Made by a program: the position numbers and the translations under genes. Below the pieces are notes generated by a model. That model was not told the origin of the DNA. It did not search any database and was given only the letters and a program-made list of their open reading frames with translations. From Rhexocercosporidium sp. MPI-PUGE-AT-0058 (Eukaryota; Ascomycota; Leotiomycetes; Helotiales): 64,000 bases of DNA. Shown here one piece after another: positions 50,196-61,653 of the stretch (positions are counted from its first letter, which is position 1; every line of letters begins with the position of its first letter). The DNA lies in NCBI GenBank assembly GCA_020746875.1, contig JAGTJL010000005.1, positions 806,001-870,000 on the forward strand, in the 5' to 3' direction.

Positions 50196-52033
50196 ATGGG
50201 AGGTGGTCCCGAAATTCCCTCCCGCAAGGGTGAAGTGGATGCCCAGAACAAAGGGGACAAATATCTGCGGGGCATCGTGGATATGGGAAGGTAAACACAA
50301 TTTCCACCTCTCTTCACTCATTTCTAATCATTCGTAGCAACGGTATCAGATTCTCGGTATCCAGTCTTGCGCCGCCAACTTCCCGCATCCTGCCGACTTT
50401 GGTATCGTATCGTTTAGATATCAGTCTGTATTCTGCCCAATATGACGACGAGACAGGCGAAAGAATCCCTATCCCGGACGACATCATCCACCAAATCATC
50501 GCAGCTTTAATGCGATTCAAAGTCATCTGCAAGGATCTCAATGTTTCAGACAAGCATATCAGAATCATTGCCACAGAAGCAACTCGTACCGCCGTCAATT
50601 CGGTTGAGTACCGTAAAGCGGTCCAAAAGGCCACTGGTCTAGAGGTCGAAATGCTTGGCAAAGAGGAAGAAGGTTATGTTGGCGCTCTCGGTGTTGCCAG
50701 TGGTTTCTCAACCGTGAGCGGAATCGTAATGGATCTGGGAGGGGGTTCGGCCCAGATCACGTGGATGAGATCGATCGATGGCAAGGTCGAAGTCAGTCCA
50801 AGGGGCTCGGTGAGCTTCCCGTACGGGGCTGCAGCCCTGACCAAGAAATTAGAAGATTTGAGAAGAGGCAAAAGTGAGGAAGAAGGAGATGCTGCCGTGG
50901 CTAAATTGCGAGAGGAGATGGAAGCGAACTTTAGACGCGCCTATGACGAGCTTGAAATACCCGAAGACATGGCTGAACGAGCCAAGACCCAGGGAGGATT
51001 CCCGCTATATCTTTCTGGAGGTGGTTTCCGAGGTTGGGGATACTTGCTTCTGTACATGAGTCAAGTTCACGGACGCCACTATCCCATCTCAATTATCAAC
51101 GGGTACAGAGCAAGCAAGGAGAAATTCGAGGATGTTGAAACCTTGAAGAAGGTAGCGCGAGAGGCGGAGAAAATCTTCCGAGTTTCTGATCGACGACGTG
51201 CTCAGGTCCCAGCAGTTGCATTTTTGGTCAACGTCCTCGCCGAAGCGCTCCCACATGGAATTAAGGAGGCTCATTTCTGTCAAGGTGGTGTTCGCGAAGG
51301 TGTACTGTTCAGAGAGCTCCCACAAAGCATTCGAGATGATGATCCTCTCGAAGTAGCGACCGAGAACTCTGGGCGAAAATCCGCGGATGCTCTTAGTACT
51401 CTTATCATGAACTCTATTCCTGCAGCTTCAAAGGAAGACGGAGGTCGTTCATTTCCGGAGTCTATTAGCAAGCATGTCATTCACGCCTTCGCCAATGTTC
51501 TTTACGTGCATGCTCCAATGTCCAAGGAAATTGCTTCTACAGCAGCCCTGTACTGTACAAGTGCAGGGTTCATGGCATCTACCCACGGAGTCTCGCACAC
51601 AGATCGGGCACTTCTTGCATTGATGCTGGAAGAGCGATATGAGGGGGAATTGCCACCACGTGAAGCCGATTTCAAACTCAGCCTTCAATCAATCCTGACT
51701 CCGGAAGAGATATGGTGGACGAGATACTTGGGCTCCATTGGATTATTGATCAGCAAAATATATCCCGGAGGAAACTTCGACGAGGACGAGCCTCGCATCA
51801 AGGTCGATTCGGAATGGGCAAGCGGTTTTGGAAAGGATAATGATAAAGAGGGACTGAGATTAATTTTGTCAATCAAGAAGGTCAAAGATGATGCAATGAT
51901 GTTGAGAGACGCTTTGGATGACCATGTGTCGGATATCGATAAGGTTGGCAAGCACAAGAACTGGATCGGCGGAAGCGAGGGTTGGGGAATGTCGATTGAC
52001 ATCAAGATCAAGGAAGTAGAAAAGCTCGATTGA
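50196..52033 (+). CDS. RTG2: Retrograde regulation protein 2-like, Ppx/GppA phosphatase family
   Basis: Rtg2 senses mitochondrial dysfunction in yeast and belongs to the exopolyphosphatase/guanosine pentaphosphatase fold (actin-like ATPase superfamily). Two exons, 50196-50290 and 50338-52033, total 1791 nt, 596 residues. Seen: phosphate-1 motif GIVDMGSNGIRFSV, created exactly at the splice junction; the region IRIIATEATRTAVNS; and phosphate-2 motif GIVMDLGGGSAQITW. The sugar/nucleotide region is YLSGGGFRGWG, followed by a helical C-terminal domain with LYCTSAGFMASTHGVSHTDRAL. The start is the only ATG in frame upstream of the first motif. Length fits fungal Rtg2 homologues. Function in this organism is inferred; no other retrograde-pathway gene adjoins it. 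Confidence 0.88.
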
Positions 52034-52199
52034 GAGTCTGTACTGCACATGAAGAGTATATTGGTGTGTTTGAGTAAGTCCATTGGCGCCTGAAAATAGA
52101 TTGGATTGGTTCTTGATGTCTTCCGGTCTTTCTCATAACTCGCGTAAAGACCATTCTTTGTGAATAGCTAGATACCATGACGAACCAGTGAAGCACCAA

Positions 52200-52611
52200 G
52201 CCAATTTCACATTCCTACAACACTCCTTTTCAGACGCAAATTATACAACACTGATGCTCTCCAACTCACCTCTCTTGATCTACCTCACAACATTCCTCTC
52301 CCTCCGAAGCAATACACCTTTTACAGCTCTCTTGAACGCGGACAATCGTGAATACAATCATCTTGCGACCTTCTCTTGTATTTGGAAGCGAATTGCTCGG
52401 AATCTGGAGGGAAGTTATTCCCGCGTGTCATTGTGCCGGCAGATGTGATGGAGAAGGGGTGGTTCTTAGGCCTGTGGTGGGGAACAGTGTGTTCTGGATG
52501 AACTTGAAGGAGAGTAGAGAAGGAGATGAGAGGGTTTTGCATCCAGGTCCGCCGGTTGAAGAGGGAAGCAAGGTTGGATTGAATAATTGGTTGACGAGGC
52601 TGATGAGTTGA
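52200..52611 (+). pseudogene. 2OG-Fe(II) oxygenase (prolyl 4-hydroxylase type) remnant
   Basis: The frame 52348-52611 ends with what looks like the C-terminus of a fungal prolyl-4-hydroxylase-type dioxygenase: GEGVVLRPVVGNSVFWMNL followed by GDERVLHPGPPVEEGSKVGLN, carrying the distal iron-ligand His and the 2-oxoglutarate-binding Lys. The preceding region holds a possible eroded match (LLIYLTTFLSLRSN) in another frame. The proximal HxD motif and the rest of the double-stranded beta-helix are missing. It directly follows the Rtg2 gene. Assignment is by motif only. Confidence 0.45.
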
Positions 52612-52871
52612 GACTCGTGCTTCAAGCAAGCTAGGAATATCGAGATAAGCTACTCAGCGCCTGCGTTATATCTACCTTGGGAATTTCAAATGTAAGCGAA
52701 CTACTGACAAAGCATGCTTCTCGGACTTTCTATGCTGTATAATAATGTTTATTTGTATCTTCTACCTTCTCTCAGTCCGTCCTTCCTCAAATGATGCCCT
52801 CGAAGTTTCATACTCAGGCGTCTACAGTAGTCTGACGATGGGCGAAACTCTTTTGAAGACCTATAAGGGCC

Positions 52872-54673
52872 TCACGCAGATGGCATCGCTTTGTCAAACC
52901 GACAAACCACGCTCAGAAACCATGGCTTCGGTTCCATAGCTTTCCCATTGTTCGTACCCGCCCACTGCACTGTACTTAGAATGGAAAGTTCTCCAACCAC
53001 TCCAACCACTCCAATCTTCAAATGTGTGTATGTATCACGTTTCAATAGTTGGTAGGAAGGCTTTTCGAGATGAATTGTGACGCGGAAGTTACTGTCTTTT
53101 TTCATCTGGTGAAGCTTCTCCATGATGTGTACGGCGAAAACATAGTCAGGGTCGAAGTACTTCTCTCGAGCATTGAGAAGCGCATGTTGCCCGAAAGCAT
53201 ACTCGCCAGAAGATTTACTGGAGAGATTGTCTTCCCAAATGGTCAAAGAGTGCAGATTCTTCGCTGTGTTGACGAGCATGTCTAGATATTCCATAAGCTA
53301 GAAATGCGCGTTAGCGAGATGCTCGTACAGAGCTTCGGTCGGGGCTTACCTGATGCTTCTCCTGGGTATGAACGAAAAATCCTATTCCCAAATCTTCTAT
53401 TTTTGGACAGCATTGTAGCAGTGTCCTGAGGTAGAAAAATCTCGGGTATCTATTGTTGTACACATCGAGTAGCCTCAACTTCCGAAGTTCGGATCCTAAC
53501 AAATGAATGAGATTCTGCGGTATCACCTTCGTGATGCATCGGCATTCGATTTTTAGGTTCTGTAGACGCTGGCAAGACTTTAAAAGGGTTTTCAGTAGTC
53601 CCCAGCACTCATGGTTGCGTGAATAGTCATCTCTGGGTTGTCTCGCTTTGAGAGTCTGCAATTGTGAGAGATCCTGCAGGGATACCCGCTTAAGGAAAGT
53701 CACCAGATCGATGTTCTTTATGCTCAAGCATCGCAAATTTCTGAAATTGCATGTTAATGGGACTCTTTCGGCGGTTTCCCAGAAACAACTGTCCAGCTCA
53801 GTTTCTCGTGGTAGGAAATTCTGTGCCGCATAGTCCGAGGTTTAGTTCGTATCAGTACTCTCCGTCCATTGTCAGCTTCACTTTGTTCACTTTGTCAACA
53901 TATCCAGATCTACTTGTGCTTGAAGTTACAACGCTTGTATCGTGTTTATGTTTACCGAATTGGCGCCGCATGGTAAACTTATCGATGAATATATGAAACT
54001 CGAAATTATTGCTCTTGGGAATGGCTTCATTAACGTTGTCCATGAAACTGTGGCAGCATATCGATAGAATACGTGGCACTTCATCATACTTGCGGCGAAT
54101 CGCAGCGGAGTCATCACCCGTGGAGGTTGTAATAATCCAGGTGTTGTTCGGGGTTTTCCAGCTGTAGAATAATTAGAACACACAGGAACCGCTTTAGATG
54201 CTGTGGCCGTGTAGAGTAGTGAGGCTTTACCCGAAATATTCTAGAAATTTGCACTGAGGGAAAAATAGACGCAGTCTGTCCATGCTTGGCTAATCTAGGC
54301 GACCCTCTAAGGAAAGATTCCTAGTGTACGTGTACATCTTTCCGATCATATTCCTATGCATTGTGTTCGCGCTGAGCAGCAATCTTTGCAACGGAAGCGT
54401 CCTGTTGGCACCGATACACTCCCATGTGTACTTCGCGACAGAATCTTTGAAGCCACGAGACGTCAGGCGGACTTTTCGAATCCACATGCGATACTCGGAC
54501 TTTGGGAAAGGGTCGACCTGGTTGTCATCGTAACCATGGAGCGCGTGGACCTGTACGAAAGAGTCAATTTGAGTCTAGAGCTTCGGAGATATTGTAGAAT
54601 ACTTACCCATTCGAACACTATATCCCATAATTCTCTCGGGGGGGGGGGGGGGGTTAGCCGTTTGCATAGTCAT
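52872..54673 (-). CDS. F-box/LRR-like protein gene, reading frame disrupted in this sequence
   Basis: A minus-strand gene with several exons: MTMQTANPPPPP at 54673 runs into an F-box-like PRELWDIVFEW (54638-54607), then exon 54550 onward (MWIRKVRLTSRGFKDSVAKY), later exons with YDEVPRILSICCHSFMD and LRCLSIKNIDLVTFLKR, LKSCQRLQNLKIECRC, YLRTLLQCCPKIEDLGIGF, and MEYLDMLVNTAKNLHSLTIW ending at 52872. The repeating leucine pattern fits LRR-like C-termini of fungal F-box proteins, which recruit substrates to SCF ubiquitin ligases. Two problems: the start and the F-box lie in frames one base apart, separated by a 16-base homopolymer (54638-54653), and an in-frame TAG follows SLEGRLD. The first may be a sequencing slip; the second may be real or lie in a poorly defined intron. 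Exon borders in the middle are approximate. Confidence 0.5.
54638..54653. repeat. 16-base poly-G tract (poly-C on the F-box sense strand)
   Basis: An uninterrupted run of 16 G on the plus strand at the N-terminus of the F-box gene. The run encodes prolines in the sense direction, and its length sets whether the start codon and the F-box are in the same frame. With 15 or 18 bases they would be joined. Confidence 0.95.
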
Positions 54674-55242
54674 TGTGTCTTCGTCTCCCAGGTTGATCTG
54701 AAATAGTGATGGGTTCAGTGGTAACCTAAAGATAGAATGGTGAAAATCGAGGTTTGGATTACCAAGGATGCAGAGATGGAAAAGGACGAATTGGAACAAT
54801 TAATGGCTTTTGACTCGATAGGAAGGCACGGCCGCGTGGGGACTGATCCGATGAAAGTTCCGGAGGTGTCAACAGTGAAAAATGGATCTGGTCTTAGCGA
54901 GCCCTTAGTCAACACACTGCGACAATGGTACAGCGAATCAAGAGACGGTATGAGTCCAGAAAGTGTATCTTAAAATGAGAACTTGGGCTATTGAAGGAGA
55001 AAATCAGTCACATCTGTGCGCTCGCTCACATAGCCTCCAGCAACCGCCCCGCCCCCCAGCTGGCTTTGAAAGAGCAGTAGAAAAGATAAGGTTAGGACTT
55101 GAAGTATTAATTTGCGACAGCGAAAGTCTAGCATAATAGTCCCTCTAAGACCATGGCCTGTGACAAGGATACATGTGCAATTCAGCTCGAGCAGCATCTT
55201 GATATGTGAATAGACCCTGAGAATGACCAAGACCACCATTTC
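54674..55242. other. Intergenic, no gene seen
   Basis: Upstream of the F-box gene and downstream of the aminopeptidase gene, both minus strand. A plus-strand frame at 54737-54973 has no recognisable family. Confidence 0.5.
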
Positions 55243-58200
55243 TCAGGCATAGCCATGTACCTTCAACCATTCCAGAATAATCCTGCCATCGCGCTCTTTG
55301 TACGTGGTCCTACCAAGAATAGTATCACTGATAATGGCCAGGCCACGATCATATCCGCGATTATCTCTACCATCGAAAAATTTGGCAATCTCCTTCTCAG
55401 ATTCTCTATCACTAAACTTATTCAAGCAGGAGAGGATGAATCGATCGAGGACCACCATGTTCTTGCCGAGGCGGTCTTTGATGGATTCAAAATTCTCTTG
55501 GAAGTATTTCCAAAGACCTGCTCTGGTACGTGGGTTTGCGGCGAGAGCAACGGCACCCGTGTGCATATCTTGTGTCGCGACGTCGTTGAAGAGCAAGGCC
55601 ATGTAGTCTGGGAGAAGAGACGGATCTTGGATGTGACCGAGTTCTCGAACGATTGTTTCACGCCCGTCGATTGACGTTGTCGAATGCCACTCGCTCTTTA
55701 GGAACTCGAACTCGGATCTGCCGCCATAACGGATGGCCAGTGCGTACACGGCAGCACGGAGATTGGGATGGATAGCAGACTTGTCTTCACCAGAAACATA
55801 GAGGTCGAATCTCCGTTTGGCGTCTGAAATTATCCTGAAAAGTGTCAGCTATGGTGCTGCATGCGTTTAAAAAAGAGTGTACTTACTTCTCATGGCCATT
55901 CAAACCTGCGGTGATCACCAGCAGAGCACGAAGCTGACCGGTAAGGAAGTCATCACCAGATGATTCCCAACCAATTTTCTCGACCGCAGGTGTGACTAGT
56001 TTGAGAACGAACTTCTTCAAGCCAAATGATACAGCCTCGTCATCTGCAAATACGGACTTCACCGTTGCAAGTGAACCGAGAATCTGGGACCAGACGAGAT
56101 AATTGGTCTCGCCCTGGAAGCCCTCGACGAATGACAAGAGGCCTGGAGTCGATCCTTCACCAGAGTATGCAAGAGCTCCAGAATCAGCAACCAAGCCTGT
56201 ACTATGTAAGCTACAATTTTAAGCCAGGCAGAAAAGAGCGCCTACCAATTTTGTCGGAGAGACTGAGCCGTTCGATCTGAGTGCCAAGTGTGGCAAGCCG
56301 AGAAGGTGGATAATTGGTGCGATAAAATCCAGTGGTTTCCTTGTTGATCTTGTAAAAAGTATCATCCACATCCCGAACAATGTCCTCCTTCTTGGTAAAT
56401 TCCAGAGGTTGAACATCCTCGCTTCCCGACCTACCTTCAAATCTCAGAGGAACCCACCAAGTAGTACTGTCATCCTCGTTCTTCACATCACCAGTAGATA
56501 GATAGCGATTCTGCTTAATTCCAATCTGACCTGGTTCCTCTCCGACAGTAAGAACAGGAAAGCCGATCTTCAGAATCCATGGATCAATCAATGTCGGGAT
56601 ATCTTTGCCAGAGGCCTTGCCGATAGCAGACCAGAGATCGTTCGTCGTAGCATTTCCGTAGGCATGAGTTCTAAGGTAGTCTCCTACACCCCTGAGGAAG
56701 ACATCCTGTCCAAGGTGGGCAGCTAACATGCGAATGACTGAGCAACCTTCAGAGAGTCAGTGTATTTATTTTCAAGAGCAATACGTCTCTGGAGGGTGCC
56801 CAGTGACAGTCCTGCCCGATCGAGTGCTTTGAAAAAGGAATTTACTGACCTTTGAGGTAGCTGATCTGATCAAATACTTGGTCCACATCGAGAGCATCTT
56901 TGACGGGAACATCAATCGGATGAGAGCTACGCAGTGAATCTAGTGCGAATGCGCTTTGCATTCCTTCGGATACAAATTGAGGCCAGACGTGCCAATCTGG
57001 ATGAATGTGGTCAGTGACGAGCCAGCCCACCCACGTTGCAAATCCTTCATTGAGCCAAAGCTCGTTCCACCAGTCCTACATTTTGAAAATTTGAATCAGC
57101 GGCCATGCTTATAGCAACTGATAGACTCGAGATTTGTAATGAAGGCAATGGTGGGTTGTGGGCGTAGGCTCCGAACCGGAATCTCAGGGAGGAACATACC
57201 ATTGTGACAAGGTCTCCAAACCATTGATGTGCAAGTTCGTGAGCAACGACGTATGCAATTCTATTCCGGTACTTCGCATCGGAAGTTTTCTCATCAAACA
57301 GAACAGCTGTAGTTCGGTACGTAATCAGTCCCCAGTTTTCCATCCTACAATAGTATCAACATTTTTCGTAATTCAATAAATGATTCCTGAAGGCATGAAA
57401 AATACTTACGCTCCGTGACACTAGAAAAAATCCCCGGTTAGCAAAACGATTTTCAAGTTGTGGGGTGACTTATTATGGCCTGCTAGATTAGTACCTGAAG
57501 TACAAGCCAAGCGGTGAAAGGAACTGGGAGCATACAAATTCATGAACAGCAAGCAGGTCGCATTTTGGCAGTGGATAGTCGACACCGAATATCTCAGAGT
57601 AGTAATCGATGATTTGTGGGGTGTGGTCAAGTGCGTACTGAGCCTGGCCTTTCAAGCCTCTGGTAGTGTAAATACGGACAGGCAGATTCTTGCCGTTGTA
57701 TTTTCGCTTGGTGAAATCTTCGATGTATTCAAAGTCGCCTACTGCCCATGCCACCAAGTAGGTGCTCATGATCGGAGTCTTCTCAAACGACACGACCTTG
57801 TAACCATCCTTGGACTTCTTGACCTCCTTCTCCGGCATGTTTGAGAGTGCTACTTGATCCACAGGGAGCTCAATCTCGACATCAAACGTCGCCTTGAGAT
57901 TGGGTTCATCGAAGCAAGGAAAGGCTCTTCGGGCGTCGCAACTCTCGAATTGGGTTGAAAACATGACATGGCTGTCTCCATCCTTCGGAACTGATGCAGC
58001 GGGTGTCGTAGCTGGCTTATACTTTGATCGGTAGAAACCTGCCATATCATTGTTGATAGTACCTTCGAACTTAATGACTACTAGAGCCTTCTCTGAAGTT
58101 GGAATATCCTCTGCAAATGAGATAGTTGCTCGTTGTCTGGGAGCATCGTAAGAAATCCCAACCGACTTGAATGTCTGCTGAGTCTTCGTGTGCTCTAATG

Positions 58201-58402
58201 ATACTTCCACGCTGTGGATCTTGAGCTGATGGGCATTCAAGGTGATCTCATTTAAGCTCTTCACGATCTTGGACAGAATGCTGACAGTGCCTTGGTAGCT
58301 AAAGGCTCCCCCAAGCTCAATGTCATACAAGGAAAGATCGTAATTGATCGGCTTGACATTGTCAGGAAGAACGTCCCGATCGTAGGCTATAGCGGGAGCC
58401 AT
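55243..58402 (-). CDS. APE2: M1-family zinc aminopeptidase (Ape2/Aap1, puromycin-sensitive type)
   Basis: Zinc metallopeptidase removing N-terminal residues from peptides; the family acts in cytosol, vacuole or periplasm. Seven minus-strand exons: 58402-57536, 57420-57410, 57344-57200, 57075-56850, 56746-56246, 56196-55887 and 55834-55243. They sum to 2652 nt, 883 residues, matching Ape2-type lengths. Seen: N-terminal [39 protein letters not shown], substrate motif GAMENWG (residues 292-298), zinc site HELAH (328-332) with third ligand Glu351 in WLNEGFATW, and the ERAP1-like helical C-terminus with [13 protein letters not shown]. No signal peptide. Exon 2 is an 11-nt microexon providing CHGA of the GAMEN motif; skipping it would shift the frame. 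Divergent from the CENP-W-like gene, with 440 bp between start codons. Confidence 0.95.
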
Positions 58403-58842
58403 TTCTCAAGCAGCAACGATAGCAGCTAGGGGGCGGTACTGAGCAAGAAATGAAACAACTGATAGGCAATTGGATGATGTAAAGCTCTCAATGGCGGGGT
58501 CGTTTTGGTGTTTACTTGGGTTCGAAATCACGGAATTGTATCCGAAGAGCTTTCCTCAAAGATTTGCAGGTGCGAGAAGTCAAAAACAGATCCGTCTGAA
58601 AGATTTGGCATGAGCGAATATCGAAATACAAATCGGGAACGAGATACGAAAGAGAGATTTCTGCGCGTGGCAAGGAAATCGACAGAGTGATTAGCGGGGT
58701 CCAATAATCGCCCATTGACCGCCTTGCCGAGCTCCGAGGCGAGGCTGAAAGCCGAGCAGAAGGACGGAACAACAAACACCAAACAGCGCGCAAACAACCA
58801 CAGTGAGTCCAGATACCAGCATCTAAATCCTCAGCAGTCGCA
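58403..58842. promoter_or_regulatory. 440-bp bidirectional promoter, aminopeptidase/CENP-W-like
   Basis: Two start codons face away from each other across 440 bases, so both promoters and 5' UTRs must fit here. No specific factor site can be named with confidence. Confidence 0.6.
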
Positions 58843-59272
58843 ATGGCAGCCGGACAAAAGCTTTATCCAAGGGCTACGGTCAAGAAGATCGTGAAGGCTC
58901 ATTCCAAGCGCAATGTTAGCAAGAACGTTGATGTTCTGGTAAGCTACACGTCGCGTCTCCCAGAAGCCCCCATCTAACATCATCTGCAGATATTCCTCGA
59001 CTATGCCCTCTTCTTACAGACGTGCGCGATCCCAGACCACTATGTTCCACCTCTAGCAGATCTTGGGACAGTTAGCTGACAGCTACGTGCAGCTTGATGA
59101 AGGAGGCTACAATCAACGCGAAGCAAGCAGGCGAACGCGGCATCAGTGCGAAGAGCGTGAAGAAGGTCACCGAGGTACGTGCAGCATCCCTATCCCGGTA
59201 CTTGTTAGCCTCTATTCCTGCTCTTGCTAATACAACGCGGTACAGAATGTGTTATTGAAGTTCAAGGGATGA
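58843..59272 (+). CDS. CENP-W-like (Wip1-type) kinetochore histone-fold protein
   Basis: Very small gene of 78 residues in four exons: 58843-58938, 58990-59021, 59093-59174 and 59246-59272, total 237 nt with all phases agreeing. The protein (MAAGQKLYPRATVKKIVKAH, then NVSKNVDVLIFLDYALFLQ, INAKQAGERGISAKSVKK and a short KFKG end) has the three-helix histone-fold pattern: basic helix 1, long hydrophobic central helix 2, and a helix 3 after GISAKSV. This resembles fungal CENP-W, which pairs with CENP-T at the inner kinetochore. Alternatives are other CBF/NF-Y-like histone-fold proteins. Exons are 27-96 nt, so the gene would be missed by length-filtered annotation. The start is the only Met before the conserved KLYPRATVKK. 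Confidence 0.8.
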
Positions 59273-60059
59273 TGGAGCCAGGAGTGTATTACACACGCAT
59301 GGCTATTAGTACTACAACTTGAAATGCCGAAGGCAACCCAATATCGAACGGGAGAAGCTATGAAGCTGCATGCAGCAGCCATCTGTCTTGGGAATGCTGC
59401 GCAGGACTGTCTAAACACTGGTAACCACGCTATCATGGATACTCTAGCGGACCGCAAACCTGTGGAGGAATGAGACTGCAAGGCTGGTGAAGGAAGGGCA
59501 GCTGGGATAGGATTGGTAGCAGATGATAACCCGCTGTCCGGGAGAAACAACGCCCTTTGCGCATCCACAATCAGAAGATGCAATTATTCAAAGATGGTGC
59601 AATGGCCATAGCAGCCATTGACGAACAATCAAAGTCCGTCTTAATTAATCCTGAACTGAAGTGCTACAAATCGGCGTGACTGTGACTGACTGATGCAAAG
59701 TTCTTTCTCCAGTCTTCTGTCGCGTTCCTGTTCCGCCTTCGCTTAGGGGTGACAGGGGTGCGTGGTCTGGGGCTGCTGGCCGGGACTGACTGTAGGGGAG
59801 CTTCAGAAATTCCGTCAACTCTGAGCCAGAACTTGACCCCGACATAAACAATCACATTTCCTACAATCCTGCAAACTTACTAACCTCAATCGATCCCTCC
59901 GATCTACTACATCGCTCTCTTTCCAACTCTGAGTATCACAATACTCTGCACCTTCAATCTCGCACACACACAACCTGCCACTGCTGAACCACCAGCCGCT
60001 ATACCACACAAACATCGAATCCTCCCTCACCCTTCCACGAAACCCGCTTTCTCCTCACA
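59273..60059. promoter_or_regulatory. CENP-W-like 3' flank and Yag7-like promoter
   Basis: No gene seen. The last 150 bases before the Yag7-like ATG are pyrimidine-rich with many CACAC and TCC steps, typical of a fungal promoter/5' UTR of an expressed gene. Confidence 0.5.
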
Positions 60060-61653
60060 ATGGCTGCCCCCGTCGCCCAAAACCCCGTCGTCAAGTCCGA
60101 GTCGAAGTCTGCAAAGAAGAAGAAGGCCGCCAAGACTGCTTCCACCGATGTTGAGTCACCAGCTTCCGTTGCGGAGGTTACTCCTGCAAATGTTGCTGCC
60201 GACAGTGCCAATGGTGACGGAACCTACGAGAGCCCTTACATCAAGGAACTTTACAAGTACGTGTCAACAACCTCAGTCGCGCTATCCTCTGTGCGAGCCC
60301 ATGTGGACAGACGTACTGATATTCGTACAGGAGCATCCGCAACGTAAACAAGAAGATTGTAGGCTGGATTCTTTGGAGAGCTTCTCTGTCATTTGGCTAA
60401 CCACTTCGTTTCCAGACCAATGCCTCCAAAGTTGACAACATTGTCGCCGAAAACCCCGACAAGTCTCTCGACGACTTGGTGTCTGCCCGCAAGATCAATG
60501 CCGACCAAAAGGCCCAACTCTTGAAGAAGCCTGCTCTCCTGGCATCCCTTGCACAACTCGAGGAGCAGATCGCGCAATACAAGAAGTTTGACCAGGAGTA
60601 CAAGGCAAAATTACAAACTGAGAAGGCTGAGTTCGAGAAGATCCATACCGAGCGCTCAAGCAAGGAGTTGGAGGAGGCTGTCGGTTCTGCCAAGTCCCAG
60701 GCTGCAACGGCTGCCGTAAAGCAACAACAAGACGATCTTCTCCTCCTGTCCCAGTTCTTGAAATTGGCTGCTATTCGCAGAGGTGAGGATGAGGCTGCTG
60801 AGTTAGAGGAAAGCAAGGCTCTGGAGGGTCTGTTGGCTCAGGTTTACGCTGGTGATGCAACCGCTGTGGCTGCCATGCTCAACCTCATTCAGGGCTCCTC
60901 GGACACACTCTCCTCCGTTACTGGTGAACCTCTCACTGTTACCTGTAAGGCGACTCCTCCCATGGGTCTATAATAAGTACTGACATCAGCTTCAGTTGCT
61001 GACCTCAAGACTGCCTCCCTCGCCCAAATCGCACCTGTTGTTCAAGAGACCGAGCAAGTCGAGATCACCGAATACCCAGTAGAGTCCGACCCAACCATTG
61101 CTAATGCGGGTCTTACTGAGCTTGATGATCCTACTGCCATCGAATTGACCAATGGACACGCCGAAGCCACATTGAACCAAGGCGTTCCAGCAAACTCAGG
61201 TTTCGGTGATGGAGCTGCCAACGCTGCTGCTGAGGCCAACTGGGATAATAGTAATGACTTGTCTACAAGCCAGGAGTGGGTTGAGGTTCCTCGGGATGCT
61301 ACTGAGACCGATACTGGAGTTGTTGCTACCCCGGCTGCGCCATCGAACACACAGAGCTGGGCTGATGACCAACCTGAATCCCCCACCCAAGTAAGTCTCT
61401 TCCAAGCCATTTTCATGATCTTCAAACTAATATGATTCTTCAGCCAATCGCCACCCCACCTGCTAACGATGGATTCCAAGCTGTCGAGCGCAACCGAGAC
61501 CGTGGTGGACGAGGCAACTTCCGTGGAGGACGTGGTGATGGATACAGAGGTAGAGGCCGAGGCAACTTCCGAGGTGATGGATATCGGGGACGAGGTGGCC
61601 GTGGAGGTGGAGGTGCTCCCCGCGGAGGCCGTCGCCCAGAGGAATCATCATAG
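60060..61653 (+). CDS. Yag7-like protein with coiled coil and C-terminal RGG region
   Basis: Five exons, 60060-60256, 60331-60358, 60416-60944, 60996-61390 and 61444-61653, total 1359 nt, 452 residues. Seen: lysine-rich N-terminus SAKKKKAAKTA, then the conserved block YIKELYKSIRNVNKKITNAS with VDNIVAENPDKSLDDLV, a long charged coiled coil around residues 105-190 (YKKFDQEYKAKLQTEKAEFE), an acidic Asn/Ala-rich middle, and an RGG/RG tail (GGRGNFRGGRGDGYRGRGRG). The domain order matches fungal Yag7-type proteins, which have a dimerisation region and are thought to associate with mRNA or ribosomes. The RGG tail suggests RNA binding. Exon 2 is 28 nt. The name is by resemblance only; the function in filamentous fungi is not established. 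Confidence 0.75.
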
